Assembly (NCBI GenBank): GCA_907163375.1
Contig: CAJQUW010016138.1
Span: 667,524 to 731,523, forward strand
Direction: 5' to 3'
DNA: 64,000 nucleotides
Source of the DNA: Prostheceraeus crozeri
Lineage: Eukaryota > Platyhelminthes > Polycladida > Euryleptidae
The translations under genes and the position numbers were made by a program. Of the stretch, positions 1 to 11,640 are shown in pieces. The notes under the pieces were generated by a model, which was not told the origin of the DNA, did not search any database, and worked only from the letters and a program-made list of their open reading frames with translations. How positions within the stretch are numbered: the first letter of the stretch is position 1; every line of letters starts with the position of its first letter.

Positions 1-9
1 TTTTTGAGC

Positions 10-690
10 CAGACCAACATTAAGATGTTCAGATTTCAGAATTCTTTTGATTTTATGATTGATGTTGTCAGAGATAAAAGGAATTCTCAGGTAGCATCTC
101 TCATTGCCTAAAGGTTGAAGTCTTCGCCGTCTTCTTGAGTTGTTGTTAACTTTCGTTCTGTTAATGAACCTTGTTGGATAATCATTCAATTTTAAAACGT
201 CATCAAACTTTTGTAGATAATGTTGCCTTTTGTTATTATCAGTACATCCTTCTGCTATTCTGTTACTTTCATTCTTAATTATTGCGACTTTTGTTGAGCT
301 TGAAATATTTGAGTGATAATTAAGAAATAAATTTTTCTTTGAGCCTTTCTTGTAAAATTCAAATGATACATTGTTGTCTTTTGTTGATACTGTAAAGTCC
401 AGCAGACTCAAATCACTTTCATGCTGTGGGAGTTCCATTTCGAATTTGATGTTTTCATTTTGGTGTTGAGAATGGTTTGGAATTCAACCGCAGCTTCTTT
501 GTCTTTCGCGAAACAAAAGCAATCATCAACATACCTTTCGAATGGTATGCACGTGTTGTAAAGCTTGTCGTTCAATATTATCCATAAAAAGCACAGCCAT
601 CAAACCAGAAAGAGGGGAGCCCATAGGCAGTCCTTTGATTTGTTTGAATATTTGATTCTCAAATGTAAAATATGTATTTCCAAGGATCAC
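10..690 (-). mobile_element. Penelope-like element fragment, reverse transcriptase C-terminal half
   Basis: Read on the minus strand, this stretch encodes the end of a Penelope-like reverse transcriptase. The segment QIKGLPMGSPLSGLMA is followed by the catalytic RYVDD box with its two aspartates, then a basic thumb-like tail ending near the window edge. The G-x-PMGSPLS and YVDD pairing is typical of PLEs and differs from the FADD of LINEs. The frame is disrupted between the PMGSPLS block and the YVDD block, so this copy is not functional. A matching N-terminal piece lies at 2,730-3,290 on the same strand, which suggests one element interrupted by the integrase-bearing DNA in between. No GIY-YIG domain is visible, because the fragment is cut by the window start. 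Confidence 0.7.
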
Positions 691-1180
691 GTGTAACAAT
701 TCGCCTATTTGTTACCAATAACCAATTACCACCAATACCAACGATACAATAACCAACGACACCACCACCTCCATACAACGACCCTTGAAATTTTCTATTC
801 TTTCGCAACAGTTGTAGAACTTTGCCCACAACGCATCATCCCAATTGCCATTCCTCTGGTAAAGTTATCGTGCACCATTTCATAAGTCAAACCTGGTCAG
901 CAGTAGATGGTGATTCTGTTCAACTTCTAGCTGTTACTGTGATCAATATCAAATTTTGAAATTTGATAGTCCTATATCATTTCCCTTATCATATGGAGTT
1001 CAATGGTAATACATAGAAAGCGAGATATCATCTCAAACCATAGAAAAAAATGAAACAAACTTCCATTCAAGTCAATGATAGTTGGTTTCATTATTTATGT
1101 CAGCGAGTATATTATGGGTCAGAATAGATGAATTGAAAGAAGAGTCCGGAAGATTGACTTGCAGAACTTACAAAATTATA
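690..1180. other. Non-coding spacer with short ACCAAY-rich run
   Basis: No supported gene. Positions about 707-780 hold a simple degenerate run of ACCAAY/ACCACC units. The rest is AT-rich DNA between the PLE fragment and the integrase fossil, possibly degraded LTR-element sequence. Confidence 0.4.
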
Positions 1181-2420
1181 AAGACTATTATTCCAACCGA
1201 CAAACAATTGTCAATTGTTAAAGAAGTTCATCGACAAATCAATCAAATCAGTGCATAAAAGCAGCGCTTTTATTGGCCAAGAATGTAGGAAACAGTGACC
1301 GCTGTCATAGATTCCTGTGAAATGTGTTGTCGAGAAAAAAATAAGTATGCAAGAAATAAGGCTCCGCTAGTCAGCACGAAAACAGGTGAAGCATTTGAGC
1401 GAAATACGGTTGATATTACGGGACCTTTCCGAGTCACTGCGACAGGAATCCTTGGCATTGTAGATCATTTTTCCAAATTTTGCTAGCTAATACCAATAAA
1501 AGTTGTAAGGCCAAAACAGTAGCAAGGAAAATGTTTGACAATTGGATTTCGTTATTTGGTGCACCGCTCGAAATCATCAGTGATAACGAAACATCCTTTA
1601 AGAACTCATGGAAGACGCAATTGTGCAAACTTATGGGCATAAAAGAAGCATTTTCCATTCCTTATTATCCAAGAGCCAACGGATTAATTGAGAGCCTTTT
1701 TTGGAACAGCAAAAAGTGTGATCAAACTCATAATGCAGGATCAGAAATGTTGTTGGGATGAAGCTCTCTCTGTAGCCAATTATGCATTGAGAAATGTTAT
1801 CAACAAAGCAACTGGATTTGCGCCATATGAAATCTTATTTGGCAAGAGGGCACGATTACCTTTTGACTGGCAGTTCAGGAATAGTTTCTCCAACACAGAT
1901 CAATGCGAAGACAATACAGCATTGAGTGATTATGTTATCGTTTTGAGACGAAATATCAAGGAAATAGAAAATAAAGTGAGGAGAAAAATTGACAATCGAA
2001 ATTCAAAAGCAGGCAGAGTACTACAATAAGAACATTCTTGAAGTAAAATTAAATGTTGGTGATGTGGTATTAGTGCGCGAAAATAGAAAAACCAAAAGCT
2101 TGGGTAAAAACAAATACCACGAACCTTACATGATAAAGAGAAAACTGGGAGAATGGACTTATGAATTATACAATCACAACACGCAAGACGTTTTTTGGAG
2201 AAGTCATAATCAAATTAAAAGATATCATACAACGATAGATGCCAATAGTGAAAAATCAACAATAGATGGTGGTAATGAGAATACAGAAAACAGACGTATG
2301 TCAAACACATTCAATGAACCTGAGGAAAGTAAGGAAGCAAATATCGAATGTCAGAGTTCAACAAAGTCATCGGTTTCCTTGGCGAGCGATTCGAAGGCAA
2401 TGCTTCCTGTAAGGTAAAGC
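1180..2420 (+). mobile_element. Ty3/Gypsy-type LTR retrotransposon fossil, integrase region
   Basis: Fossil of an LTR retrotransposon pol gene, integrase part only. Visible in order are a zinc-binding CEMCCREK segment, the catalytic core beginning at DITGPF with VDHFSKF, the second aspartate in ISDNETSF, the YYPRANGLIES block, a GFAPYEILFG block, and a C-terminal barrel-like segment (VGDVVLVRENR...YMIKRKLGEWTYEL) usual in Ty3/Gypsy elements. No LTRs, protease, reverse transcriptase or gag are recognisable nearby. It is broken, with roughly two to three breaks, and looks old. Confidence 0.75.
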
Positions 2421-2489
2421 AATCGAGAAAGGATTGCAACCAAAAGATGCGGTATAGATGAATAACCTCGGGAAGGGTAGAGATGTTGT

Positions 2490-2805
2490 ATTCGTGAATG
2501 GTTGGCCTCCACATGTTGTTGATGCAACATCCATGCTTGCAGAAGACGACTTGTGGATATCTTGGGTTGCATGTGTTCTCGTCATCTTTTTGTCTGTTGA
2601 ATTTGAATAGGAATTGGAGCATTGATAAATATTGATATATAAATATATAAATATATTTAATATATTACTATATTAATATATTACTATATAAATCATTGAA
2701 TAAATATTGCTTGTTGTCATCAAGTGTGTTCACTTCAATAATGGCACCATCTTCTGCAAGCATGATGCTGCATCAACAACATGTGATGGCCAACTATCCA
2801 CGAAT
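2490..2805. repeat. Inverted duplication around an AT-rich core
   Basis: About 55 bp at 2,495-2,555 reappears in inverted orientation at about 2,750-2,800 (shared core CAACATGTTGTTGATGCA-like). The two arms flank an almost pure A/T tract at 2,625-2,705 made of ATATAAATATA-type units. This could fold into a cruciform and may mark the junction between the integrase fossil and the PLE piece. Confidence 0.6.
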
Positions 2806-3290
2806 ACAGCAGCAAGGTTGCGCAAATTCGAGAGTTGTCGCTTGATATTTTTGGTAGTCATGAGCTTATGCTTGACATAAGTCATAACAATAGTTTTCAT
2901 TTTGGAGCGGACTCTATCCAATTCATCATTATTCAAAACATTCAGAGACTGAATCTTATTATAAGTAACCTCTGCATCAGTTTTAACTGCTAAAGAATTG
3001 ACTCGATTAGGCCAAGACATAGAAAAACCCAGCTCAAGGGCAGATTTTTCCTCGGCACTTAAATTGTGCTTAGACAGATTAATTGCGTTGCTGCGAGGTG
3101 TTTTATCAAACTGGCTGGCAGGTATCTGAGCTTTTTCAGCAATGTCCACTTTTTGTCGAGGCAGGACTGTCTTTTTTGCATACTAGATTTGTTGAAATGT
3201 CGAAGAATGGCTTCCACACCACGCCATTGAGAATCAGAATACTTCTTCTTCTCCGCTTCAATCTCCTTCTCGAGGTCTTGCAATTCCTTG
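2730..3290 (-). mobile_element. Penelope-like element, N-terminal region relic
   Basis: The minus-strand frames encode a basic coiled segment (QDLEKEIEAEKKKYSDSQ) and then the NLSKHNLSAEEKSALELGFS motif. This NLS..xLSxxExxxLxxGxxF signature is characteristic of the region just upstream of the reverse transcriptase in PLEs. The reading frame shifts between the two segments. The RT core does not follow. It is replaced by the inverted duplication and the integrase fossil, and the RT C-terminal half is found at 10-690. I infer a single PLE that was interrupted. Confidence 0.5.
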
Positions 3291-3369
3291 GTAGCTTCTT
3301 GAATTTGTTTGGATAACGCCTTGTCTTGAGATCTGTAGAATAACCTGTTATGTTGTCGCAGGTGTTAGG

Positions 3370-3640
3370 GACACTTCATTTCTTCCATATTGTTTGCAAT
3401 GTTAACAAGATCTTCTAATATATTGACATACCCTAAGGCTTTTGTTGCATCAGCATAAGCAGACCATCGAGGCAGACTGATAGAATTAACCACTGGAGTT
3501 GATAGCAACTCAGTCAGGAGCTTCCAACAATGGAGTAATGATGCGCTGAAGAACGTGTATATCTTCTGAACAAGATTAAAGAATGATGTCGCTTCCGGGA
3601 TGCAGTTAGCTTATTCCTTGTCTGCAAGATTGGGGAAATG
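3370..3640 (-). pseudogene. hAT/zf-MYM (DUF4371-like) transposase relic
   Basis: On the minus strand one frame reads FFNLVQKIYTFFSAS, then HCWKLLTELL and SLPRWSAYADATKAL, followed by a helical tail ending in MEEMKCP. The pattern FFxxxQxxYxFFSAS...W..L...(T/P)RWSAxxDAxxAL is the hallmark of the hAT-related zf-MYM/DUF4371 proteins common in invertebrate genomes. Only this short central block is recognisable, and neither the N-terminal zinc finger nor the C-terminal dimerisation domain is seen. It could be a hAT fragment or the remains of a ZMYM1-like gene. Confidence 0.5.
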
Positions 3641-5785
3641 GTCAAAGCATGGAACGAAATATGTCGTAGAACAATCACGTTTGAGTAGCGCTTGAACTCC
3701 TTTATCCTGGTTGAGAAGCCGAAATATTGGTCGATGAAATTAAAGATGCATTTTATAGCTTGTTTGCAATTTCTCGCATTTTGATAAAATACTGCTAAAA
3801 GAAGCTTTCAATATCTTATCTAATCTATGCCGGTAAAGGGTTTGACCTGTCAAAACCCAATAATAAGTGCAGGCAGAAAATCTGAGTGTTTAAAAAGTAA
3901 TTTTCGAGCATTTCCTTCTGAAACTTCTAATATTTTTCCTATGCTTCATCGATAATCAATTCAAAAATCAATCTATGATACCCGAAAGTGTATATTCAAC
4001 TTGTTGCTATGTTGCAATTTTCTGGCTTACGCAAACCGTCAGTCATTCAGTAGTGAATAAATGTCGCAAAAAACATTGCAAAGTTATTCAGCCAGTTATT
4101 AATGATAATGTGATGTCTGCAAGCATTTCATATTGACTCCTTCAGATTCTCTAAAACACTTACAAACTTGTAGATGTACTCGCATTCGTACCTGCTACTT
4201 CTCATTTCTGTCAAACTACAACATCGGTTTCTGTGAAGAAAACAGAGGAGGAAATTTCATCTTATTAATTTGTTTCTCGTAAAGCCAATGTGTTCCCCTT
4301 CTGGGCTGTCGAACTACAGACAGTAAATTATAGAGAAACTTTTGTCTCCAAACAATTATTTGGAAACTAAATTAATCAAGTGAGATTGCTTTCGTTCTAA
4401 ACATGCATTTATATATAATCAAAAGGGAATAAAATTAGTCATTATTTCTTGTTAATGCACATCTACTTTCTAACTAAATTTGCAATTAATCTTTCTATAT
4501 TGAATGTTTTGTAAATTCAATGTTTAGCAAATAGCATGACATCAATGTCAAAGGCTTTTGGTAATTGCAATGGAATAAGTCATAACATGTTGTTCTTCGA
4601 TGCATAGCTATCGGACATCTCTCATGCGAGTGCTGAGTTTGTTGAACGCAATAAAGCGACTTTTCCTTATCGTTTTACGAAATGTTCCTCGCTCTGTCGA
4701 TTAAGCTCTAATATTTGAAATACTAGGACGTCATTTTTTAAGATTAATGACACGATGATAGATAAATGAGTGGTCAGTGGTCAGTACATGCATTGAGTTT
4801 AATTAGTCCCCTTCAACTACTCGGCTACAAATGTCTAAAAAAATTCGATTCTTCTACTCCGCTACAAACATCAGAAAAGTAATCTGATTCCACTGCTCTG
4901 CCACAAATTTCAAGAAAGTGGTCCACTTCTACTACTTCGCTACAAATTTCAAGAAAAATTTGATATGATGTTAGAAACAATCAGGCATGTTTTGATGTTA
5001 AACAATTACAATTGATATTGTAGTGAATGCTATGCGGTATTATTTCATTGATACCGTACCAGAACCGGCAACAATCGCCCTGCTGAATTAAAGGCCACTA
5101 TCTATGCATGTAGCCAGAAGCTTCCACACACTTCTACCTGTGCATGAAAAACTTCCACACATTCCATTGTGCACGCATTCACTGCAAGCATAGCACGTAC
5201 GCACGCATTCGCTATGCGGCCTCGGCTGTACGACTCGTTGATGCTTTCAAAATCTAGGCATGATTGATATACTATATGCAAAATTTTTCGGTCAGCATTC
5301 ACAGACCATCTTCAGGTAAAAAAAGAAATTCATTAAAGGGTTAGTAGTGCTATGTGAGCAATTCAAACATAAAACATAGCTTAGCTTAATTTGAGTAGGG
5401 ACTGCAAGAAAGGATAGGCAAAATGATTGACATCAATGAAATATTAAGCTGAATGATGATGATGATATGCGACAGGTAGTACTGGGCTACAATTTACCAA
5501 TAGCAATAGAAATTGACCTGACTAGTAGTTTAGGTAAGAGTACAAAAATATATAAAGAATAAGGGAGGTAACTGCATAAAGGAGGGTTAGTGGAAAACAA
5601 ACTGTATAGCGGGGAATTTTCGCGGCGCTAAAATTTTGCGAATTGGTAAAACGTACATTTCGCGAGTTTTAATGTTCGCGAATACGTCAGAATTTTCATT
5701 TCACTACCAAAGTCGTGATATAATAGCAAGGGCGCATTACTAATGATATTATGACAGTTGATGTGTACTGGCATCAATAACTATT
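3640..5785. other. AT-rich non-coding stretch with small repeats
   Basis: No supported gene. Features seen: a degenerate tandem repeat at about 4,815-4,960, four units of roughly 50 bp built around CTACTCCGCTACAAA; a block at about 5,100-5,240 with repeated CTTCCACACA and ACGCATTC words; and a block at 5,608-5,700 rich in TTCGCG/CGCGAA words that can pair with each other and may be an old MITE. Confidence 0.5.
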
Positions 5786-5923
5786 TAATAATAATAATAA
5801 TTTATTCCGACAAAATATGATGATACATGGATAATTTTGACATGATTTACATGAATGATTTTTGCGGAAAACGCAGAAATGGCCAAAAGGCACTTACGTT
5901 CTGCGTAGGAAAACATTCAAACA

Positions 5924-8905
5924 TTAGAATTCACAATATTGAGTCAGATTTGCTTGGTGCAGCCGTTCTTTAAATGCGTTGATAGAGGGCGCATGGACAG
6001 TGTCATCAGGTAGACCATTCCAAATAGGACAAATACGTAAGAAGAATAATATGTTGCGTGAAGACTTATCATGTCCATCGATTTTGCATCTTACTTGACA
6101 TGGATTCCGTGCTTGCGATCTTGAGAGATATGGATTTGAGATTCGTACAAAGTATTTATCAAAATCGAGATCGACGAGGTTGTGGTAGAGCATGTACATA
6201 AAACATAAGTCCGAAATTATTCGCCTGTGCTCTAGTGAGTACAAATCGAGTAAACGAAGGCGGTCAGAGTATGAAGTGTAAGAAATATTCAATCGTTTAC
6301 AGACAGATCGGCTGAAAAATCTCTGAACTCGCTCAATCTTCATAATATCTTTTTGTAAGACTGGTGAAAATACTGGACTAGCATATTCGAGCAGAGACCG
6401 AACAAAAGATTTATATGCTTGTACCATCACTGAAAGATTCGATGTAACAAAGGATTTCAGTGGACAAACTGATCTGGAGTATGCCTTGGCGGAAATCTTG
6501 CTACAATGATCACTCATTTTCAAGTCCGATGTCAGGTGTATACCAAGGTCATTGGTGGAGTCAGAAGATGGAATAACTCGACCAAACATTTTGTAGTCAA
6601 AGCTCGTCTTATTTCGTAGACCTACAGATAAACACTGAGATTTTTCAGGAGAAATAATTAGTTGCCATGAATTGAACCACTTTTCCAGACTACATAACGT
6701 TGCTTGCAATGAGAACGACATATCATTTTTGGTACAAGGAGCGTACAGCTTTACATCGTCTGCAAATATCTGTATCTCAACGTCATCTTCCAGGCAGTCG
6801 ACAATGTCATTTAGGTAGAGGACAAACAAAATCGGACAAAGTACTGTACCTTGAGGAATGCCGCTTATCACAGGAACTTCTTTTGAATATACACAATTCA
6901 CTTTCACCATCTGTGTTCGACCTGTAATAAATGACTTTATCCAATTGTATACTTCTTCATAAATGCCATACTTTTGCAATTTGAATAATAGTTTTCTGTG
7001 AGATATTCGATCAAAGGCCTTCGAAACATCCAGGTAAACACAATCAACATGATTACCTTGCCAACGGGCATCAGACCAATCGTAAATGGTATCGAGTAGT
7101 TGAGTTGTTGTGGAGCGTCTACTTAGGAAAGCGTGTTGTTTAGCAGATATTAAATTGTGTATTGTCAAATAGTTGGTGACATCTTCAACAATTATTCTCT
7201 TCATGACCTTGCAAGAGTTGGAAGTCAATGAAATAGGCCGATAATTTAAGGGAGATGTAGCGTTTCCTTTGCTTTTAAAGGTTGGTCGTACGTAAGAGCA
7301 TTTCCATTGTTTTGGTAGTACACCCTGATGCATGGAGACTTCAAACAAGATAGATAAAGGTACACATATGACATCAGCAATCTGGCGCAATAACATAGCG
7401 GGAATATCATCAGGTGTCAGGGAAAGTTTAGCAGGTAATTGTTTGATAGCCTTGAATACTTTTTCAGCAGTGAATGATACTGTCCTTAAACATTGATCAT
7501 GAATATTACGTGCAGATACGATCGGAAGAACGTTATCGTCTACAGTGAAGCTGGAAGAAAAATAGTTACTGAAAATCTCAGGAGTTGGTGATGGTGAAGA
7601 ACAAAGTGAACCATCTGACATCGCTATGTGTGTGAAATCATTGTTGACTGAGTCCTTTGATTTGATATATGAGAATATTTGTTTCACGTTGCCTGTTGAA
7701 ATCACTTTTGCTTCATTTTGCCTTGCCACCATCCGAACAGCCTCATCATACTCCTTTGCTACTTGTCGATATTTCAAAGTATTTTTCTTGTATAATTTTT
7801 GCTTTTTTGAAAGAAGTTTACGTAGAACTTTGGGCATTTTTGGTGAATTACGGTAGGGGATGAAAGATGGGATGCATAGGTCCTTAACCTCATCAATCAC
7901 GGTTTTAAACTGTGTCCACATGTCCTCTATATCACAGTATTCAGTTAGCAAAGTTGACCAATCATACGAAGCAATATGATGCCGAAAAAGGACATAGTCA
8001 GCGTCCCTGTAATTAAGTTAACGATCTGAATTAGGTCTACAAGTATGCATCGTATCATGTGTTGGTGGCATAAAGATTGAAAATGATACTGCAGAATGAT
8101 CACAGTTGCTGTTAAAGGGCTCAACGACATCACAAGAGAGCAAAAGGTCAGGTCTGTTTGTTAAAACCAGATCAAGTATAGCATCATTTCTGGTGGGATA
8201 AAGAACTTGTTGATGTAAATCATTTTCGACGAGAGATTGTAGGAACATGTCATGAGTAACATCACCGAACGAATTAGGAACAGACCAACAGATCTTGGGA
8301 AAATTTAGATCACCGGATATGAAAATAGGATTGTCACAATCCATCAATCGTTTCAATACTTCATTTAACAGTGATACCCTTTCGGCTGTAGTATTTGGTG
8401 GATTGTATATCACAATAAGTCGATATGTAGTATGCTTTATAAACTTTATATCAATGCAAGCTATGTCAACACCAGGCAGACACGTGAAGTCCACGCCAGA
8501 AATACAGAATTTATTTCGATATATAATGGCCACTCCACCATATCCATCAGGACGATCATATCGATAGAATAAATAAGGTTCACCCCCGGTTAACACGCCA
8601 TCAGATATTGAAGAACGCAACCATGTTTCAGTTATCAGTACGAAGTCATAGCGGTCGTAACGTAATAATGCAAGAAGATCGGGTAATTTGTTATTGATAG
8701 ACCGGGCATTGAATAAGTAAAGTTTCATGGACGAGCAGGTAAAGTTAGTCAGGTTATTTTCAGACGTGGAATACTCAGAATCTGAATTAGAAGACTCAAT
8801 ACAAATGGTAGTGGGACAGGAATGCGAAAGGGTTGAATATAACGGAGACAAAAAGTTACCAGAGGCAGGGTAGAATCTTTGAACAATGGCCAAATAACAA
8901 AGCAA
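5924..8905 (-). pseudogene. LINE-A ORF2: AP endonuclease plus reverse transcriptase
   Basis: Residues after about 60 form an apurinic-type endonuclease domain (LFNARSINNKL, then ITETWL, GGVAIIYR, SGDLNFP, SNCDHSAVSF), which nicks the target for target-primed reverse transcription. The reverse transcriptase follows (NYRPISLTS, YLDVSKAFDRISH, SGIPQGTVLCPILF, FADDVKLY), with a C-terminal helical region. The endonuclease part (8,905-8,018) and the RT part (7,951-5,924) share one frame and are separated by a single in-frame TAA just after PNSDR, so this copy is nearly intact but interrupted. The start ATG at 8,905 lies about 20 bases after the ORF1 stop, the usual tight ORF1-ORF2 spacing. Confidence 0.9.
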
Positions 8906-8926
8906 ACAGCAGTTTGATGCAAGTTG

Positions 8927-9142
8927 TCAGAACAATTGATTGACCACTTGAATTTCATCAATGATGGCTCTGTTCTTAAACAATCTGCCATTTCTAATGC
9001 GAATCTCATCAGTAGGCAAAGAATCCTGCTTGATCGCCTTTATTTTATCTTTCAGGTGTTTCTCTTCTTTACGCATAAGGAAAGTTAAATCCTTATTAAT
9101 GTAAATAGTTCCGAAAGCGTGTTTGAAAAAAGCATCATCTCG
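8927..9142 (-). CDS. LINE-A ORF1, C-terminal part
   Basis: An open minus-strand frame runs from the Polinton junction to a TGA at 8,927-8,929: DDAFFKHAFG, YINKDLTFLMR, KEEKHLKDKIKAI, then IRNGRLFKNRAIIDEIQ. The 'xIYINKDLTxxxR' and 'RNGRLFKN' words are typical of the C-terminal domain of LINE ORF1 proteins, which bind the LINE RNA as nucleic-acid chaperones. It continues in frame the ORF1 part at 25,835-26,332 across element 1, with the target duplication ATCTCG encoding the shared residues at the junction. Confidence 0.85.
   Translation of the reverse strand, partial: RDDAFFKHAFGTIYINKDLTFLMRKEEKHLKDKIKAIKQDSLPTDEIRIRNGRLFKNRAIIDEIQVVNQLF
9137..9142. repeat. 6-bp target-site duplication of Polinton-like element 1, left copy
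   Basis: ATCTCG directly precedes the AGTAGTAATCCC terminus and recurs at 25,835-25,840 directly after the mirrored terminus. Polintons/Mavericks are known for 6-bp duplications and AG...CT ends. Confidence 0.95.
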
Positions 9143-9186
9143 AGTAGTAATCCCATCCCAGACGCAAGGAGAGTGCGGTGCAGTGA

Positions 9187-9208
9187 TGAGTCATCATGCT
9201 GACTCAGC
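9187..9208. promoter_or_regulatory. AP-1 and Maf-type bZIP sites at the element tip
   Basis: TGAGTCA (9,187-9,193) is a consensus AP-1 site and TGCTGACTCAGC (9,197-9,208) matches a T-MARE Maf recognition element. The pair is kept in the left end of element 2 (42,001-42,022), in both right ends, and in altered form at the left end of element 3 (about 29,320-29,340). It sits about 45 bp from the terminus, suitable for a terminus-binding or enhancer role. Confidence 0.5.
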
Positions 9209-10564
9209 CCCCCTGGAAGGAAGGTGAGGGAGAAAGCCAAGGATGTGCTGGCAGGAATGGGTCCGAGAGGAGGAAACTGTTCCCTACCCCCCCCCCCTCT
9301 GGAAGGAAGGAAGGAGTTTTCCAGCAAGGGGTGGAAGGAAGGCGGTAGGAATATGGGAAGGATAGAGTGAGGAAAGGGTGGGTTTTGATGGTGTTGTGAT
9401 CAGAAAAGTCGGAAATCGTCAGGAAGGAGGGTTCGGATGTGAAAGTGGAGTTCAGATGTGGAATCTACGTGAAATTTTGGGTGTGGGAAGAGGGCAGGAA
9501 GAGTGATGAGGCAAGGGGTAGAATCTCTGAAAACGGTAGAGTTGGAAAAAGGCGGGTTTTGGTGGTTTTGGGATGAGAAAAGTCGTTTTTCGGGCAGAAG
9601 GAGTGCTCGGATGGGAAAACGGAGGCCAGATTCGGAATCTATGTGAATTTTTGGAAGTTAGGAAGGATGTTTCCAGCGAAATCGGAGAGAAAAAATTTTG
9701 AGGACGTCCCCCCCCTTCTGCCAAACTTCCAACTTTGGTGTTAGAAATCGTAGAAAGTCGTGCAATAGCTCATTTAAAAGCCAAGAGTGAGAAAAATGCA
9801 GTGGAAAGCTTAGTTTGGACTACTTTTCCTGGGTTTAGGGAGGAAAATGGCAGGAAAACCGTCAGAGTTGGAAAAGTCGGGTTTTGGAGGTTTTGGGATG
9901 AGAAAGTCCATTTTTCGACATGAAGGAGGCCTTGGATGGGAAAACGGAGTGCAAATTCGGACGTTTTGACCAATTTTGGGTCTAGGAACTTCTTCCCAGC
10001 TCAATCGGAGAGAAATAGTTCTGACCTCCCCCCTCTCGGCAGCGATCTTCCAACTTTGGTTGTAGAGATCGTAGACAGCCGTGGAATAGCTCGTTTGAAA
10101 GCTGGGAGTGAGACAAATTCAGTGGAAACCATGGCTTGTTCCACTCTACCTTCGTTTAGAGGTGAGACGTCATTGAAAATTTTTCAACATTTTTCCGAAA
10201 AACGACAGTTAGAATTTTTACGAAAATCGCTCTAGGGGGTGAAGCAAGCCTCGGACGGGAAAACAAAGACCAGATTTGGAATCAGAGTCAAATTCTGCAT
10301 CCAGAGGGTGAGTTTCAAGTCAATCGGAGAGAAAAAAATTTTCAACATTTTTCCGAAAAACGAGTTAGAAATTTTGCGATGGCTGTGGGCTGTAGAGCCA
10401 AAACGAAGCATCGGATGGGAAAATGGAGGGCAGATTCGGATTCAGCGTCAAATTCTACATGGCATTGGTGAATTTCCAACTCAATCGGAGTACTAGAACC
10501 GGGGAGAGACGGGTTTTAAGTTTTTGGATGATGGGTATTGAGTCATCAGCTGATCGCCACAAAC

Positions 10565-10572
10565 TATATAAG
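10565..10572 (+). promoter_or_regulatory. TATA box inside the left TIR
   Basis: TATATAAG lies downstream of the unit repeats. About 50 bp further is a splice-donor-like GTAGGTGA. The same order (TATATAAG, short exon, GTAGGT/GTAAGT donor, then a conserved ATTTCATTGCTGA word) recurs in element 3 (32,433) and on the minus strand of element 2 (59,082), so the TIR appears to carry a promoter firing inward. Confidence 0.55.
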
Positions 10573-11640
10573 TGGAAACTCTGCTTGTGGAAATCAGTTT
10601 TCCTCCCGACTGGGTTGGGGTAGGTGAACTCCGGAGCTCCGATAGCATTGGAAATCCGATAGCATTGGAAATCTGAAAAACCGGGTTTCCGTAGGACACC
10701 GACTTAGAAAATTTCATTGCTGAACTTAGCTAAGCCGTCAGACTTAAAGGTTCGCCAGGAGATGGCCTTCATCTCCAGGCCATAAAAGACTCCAAAACTT
10801 TAAAGGCTTGCAACTTTGCTTCTACAAGTCCGTTTGACTTGATTCAAAAAAGGTTCGGTCGCTTTTGACCTGCCCTAAGTGATAGACTTGCTAAAAAGTT
10901 GAAAATTTTAAATTCACTAGTTTTGGAGGTTTTCTGGGGTGTTCGACCCTGCTGAAGTCAACTAAAGGATTTGCAATGATGTCTGAGCCAGTCTTCTCAT
11001 GTCATCTGATACAAGCGAGCAAGACACGGAGAGTTTTGCTGTAATATTCCACTGACAGGGTGTTCCTTCGGGACGGCGGATGATGCCGTAGTGATAAGTG
11101 TGGCAAGGGAGTGTGTCATAGTTTAAACCGAAACCGCTGGGGCAACTCATGTCTCATGTTGGGCATTTGACACAGCCCTCAACGTAGCACTTTGAACGCC
11201 AATCGGTTGAGTCTTAACTATCTTGTCATGGGTGGCCTCTAAGCATCTCCATTGCAAAACGCTTGTGAATCAAGCTCTCTACGGCTTGCTATCAAGCTGA
11301 TCAAAGTCTGTCAACCTCTTACCAACTCCACCGGTTTTCATGTCTGGCTATCAAGTCATGGACGGTGCAAGTCACGGAGATTTTCAGTGTCATACTTCCT
11401 GTGGGTGGGCGTTCTTTCGAGACAGCGGTGAAGTCCGTAGCGATGAGTACTGCACGGGACGTTGGCAATTGTTATCCTTGTGAAACCTCCCTGCGTCATG
11501 TTTGCAAGTGGTTGCCTATCGTCTCAACGTTGTACTCTGACCGCCAGGGCGACATTTAGCTATCTGCCACAGGTTACCTCATAAAATTTCCATTGCACGT
11601 GTCTCCCGACAGTCGGCCAACCATGCGAGAATGAACCATC

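Noticed and set aside
5608-5700. Possible MITE with TTCGCG/CGCGAA words
   Set aside because: No clear terminal repeats or target duplication could be found, so it is noted only as part of the non-coding stretch.
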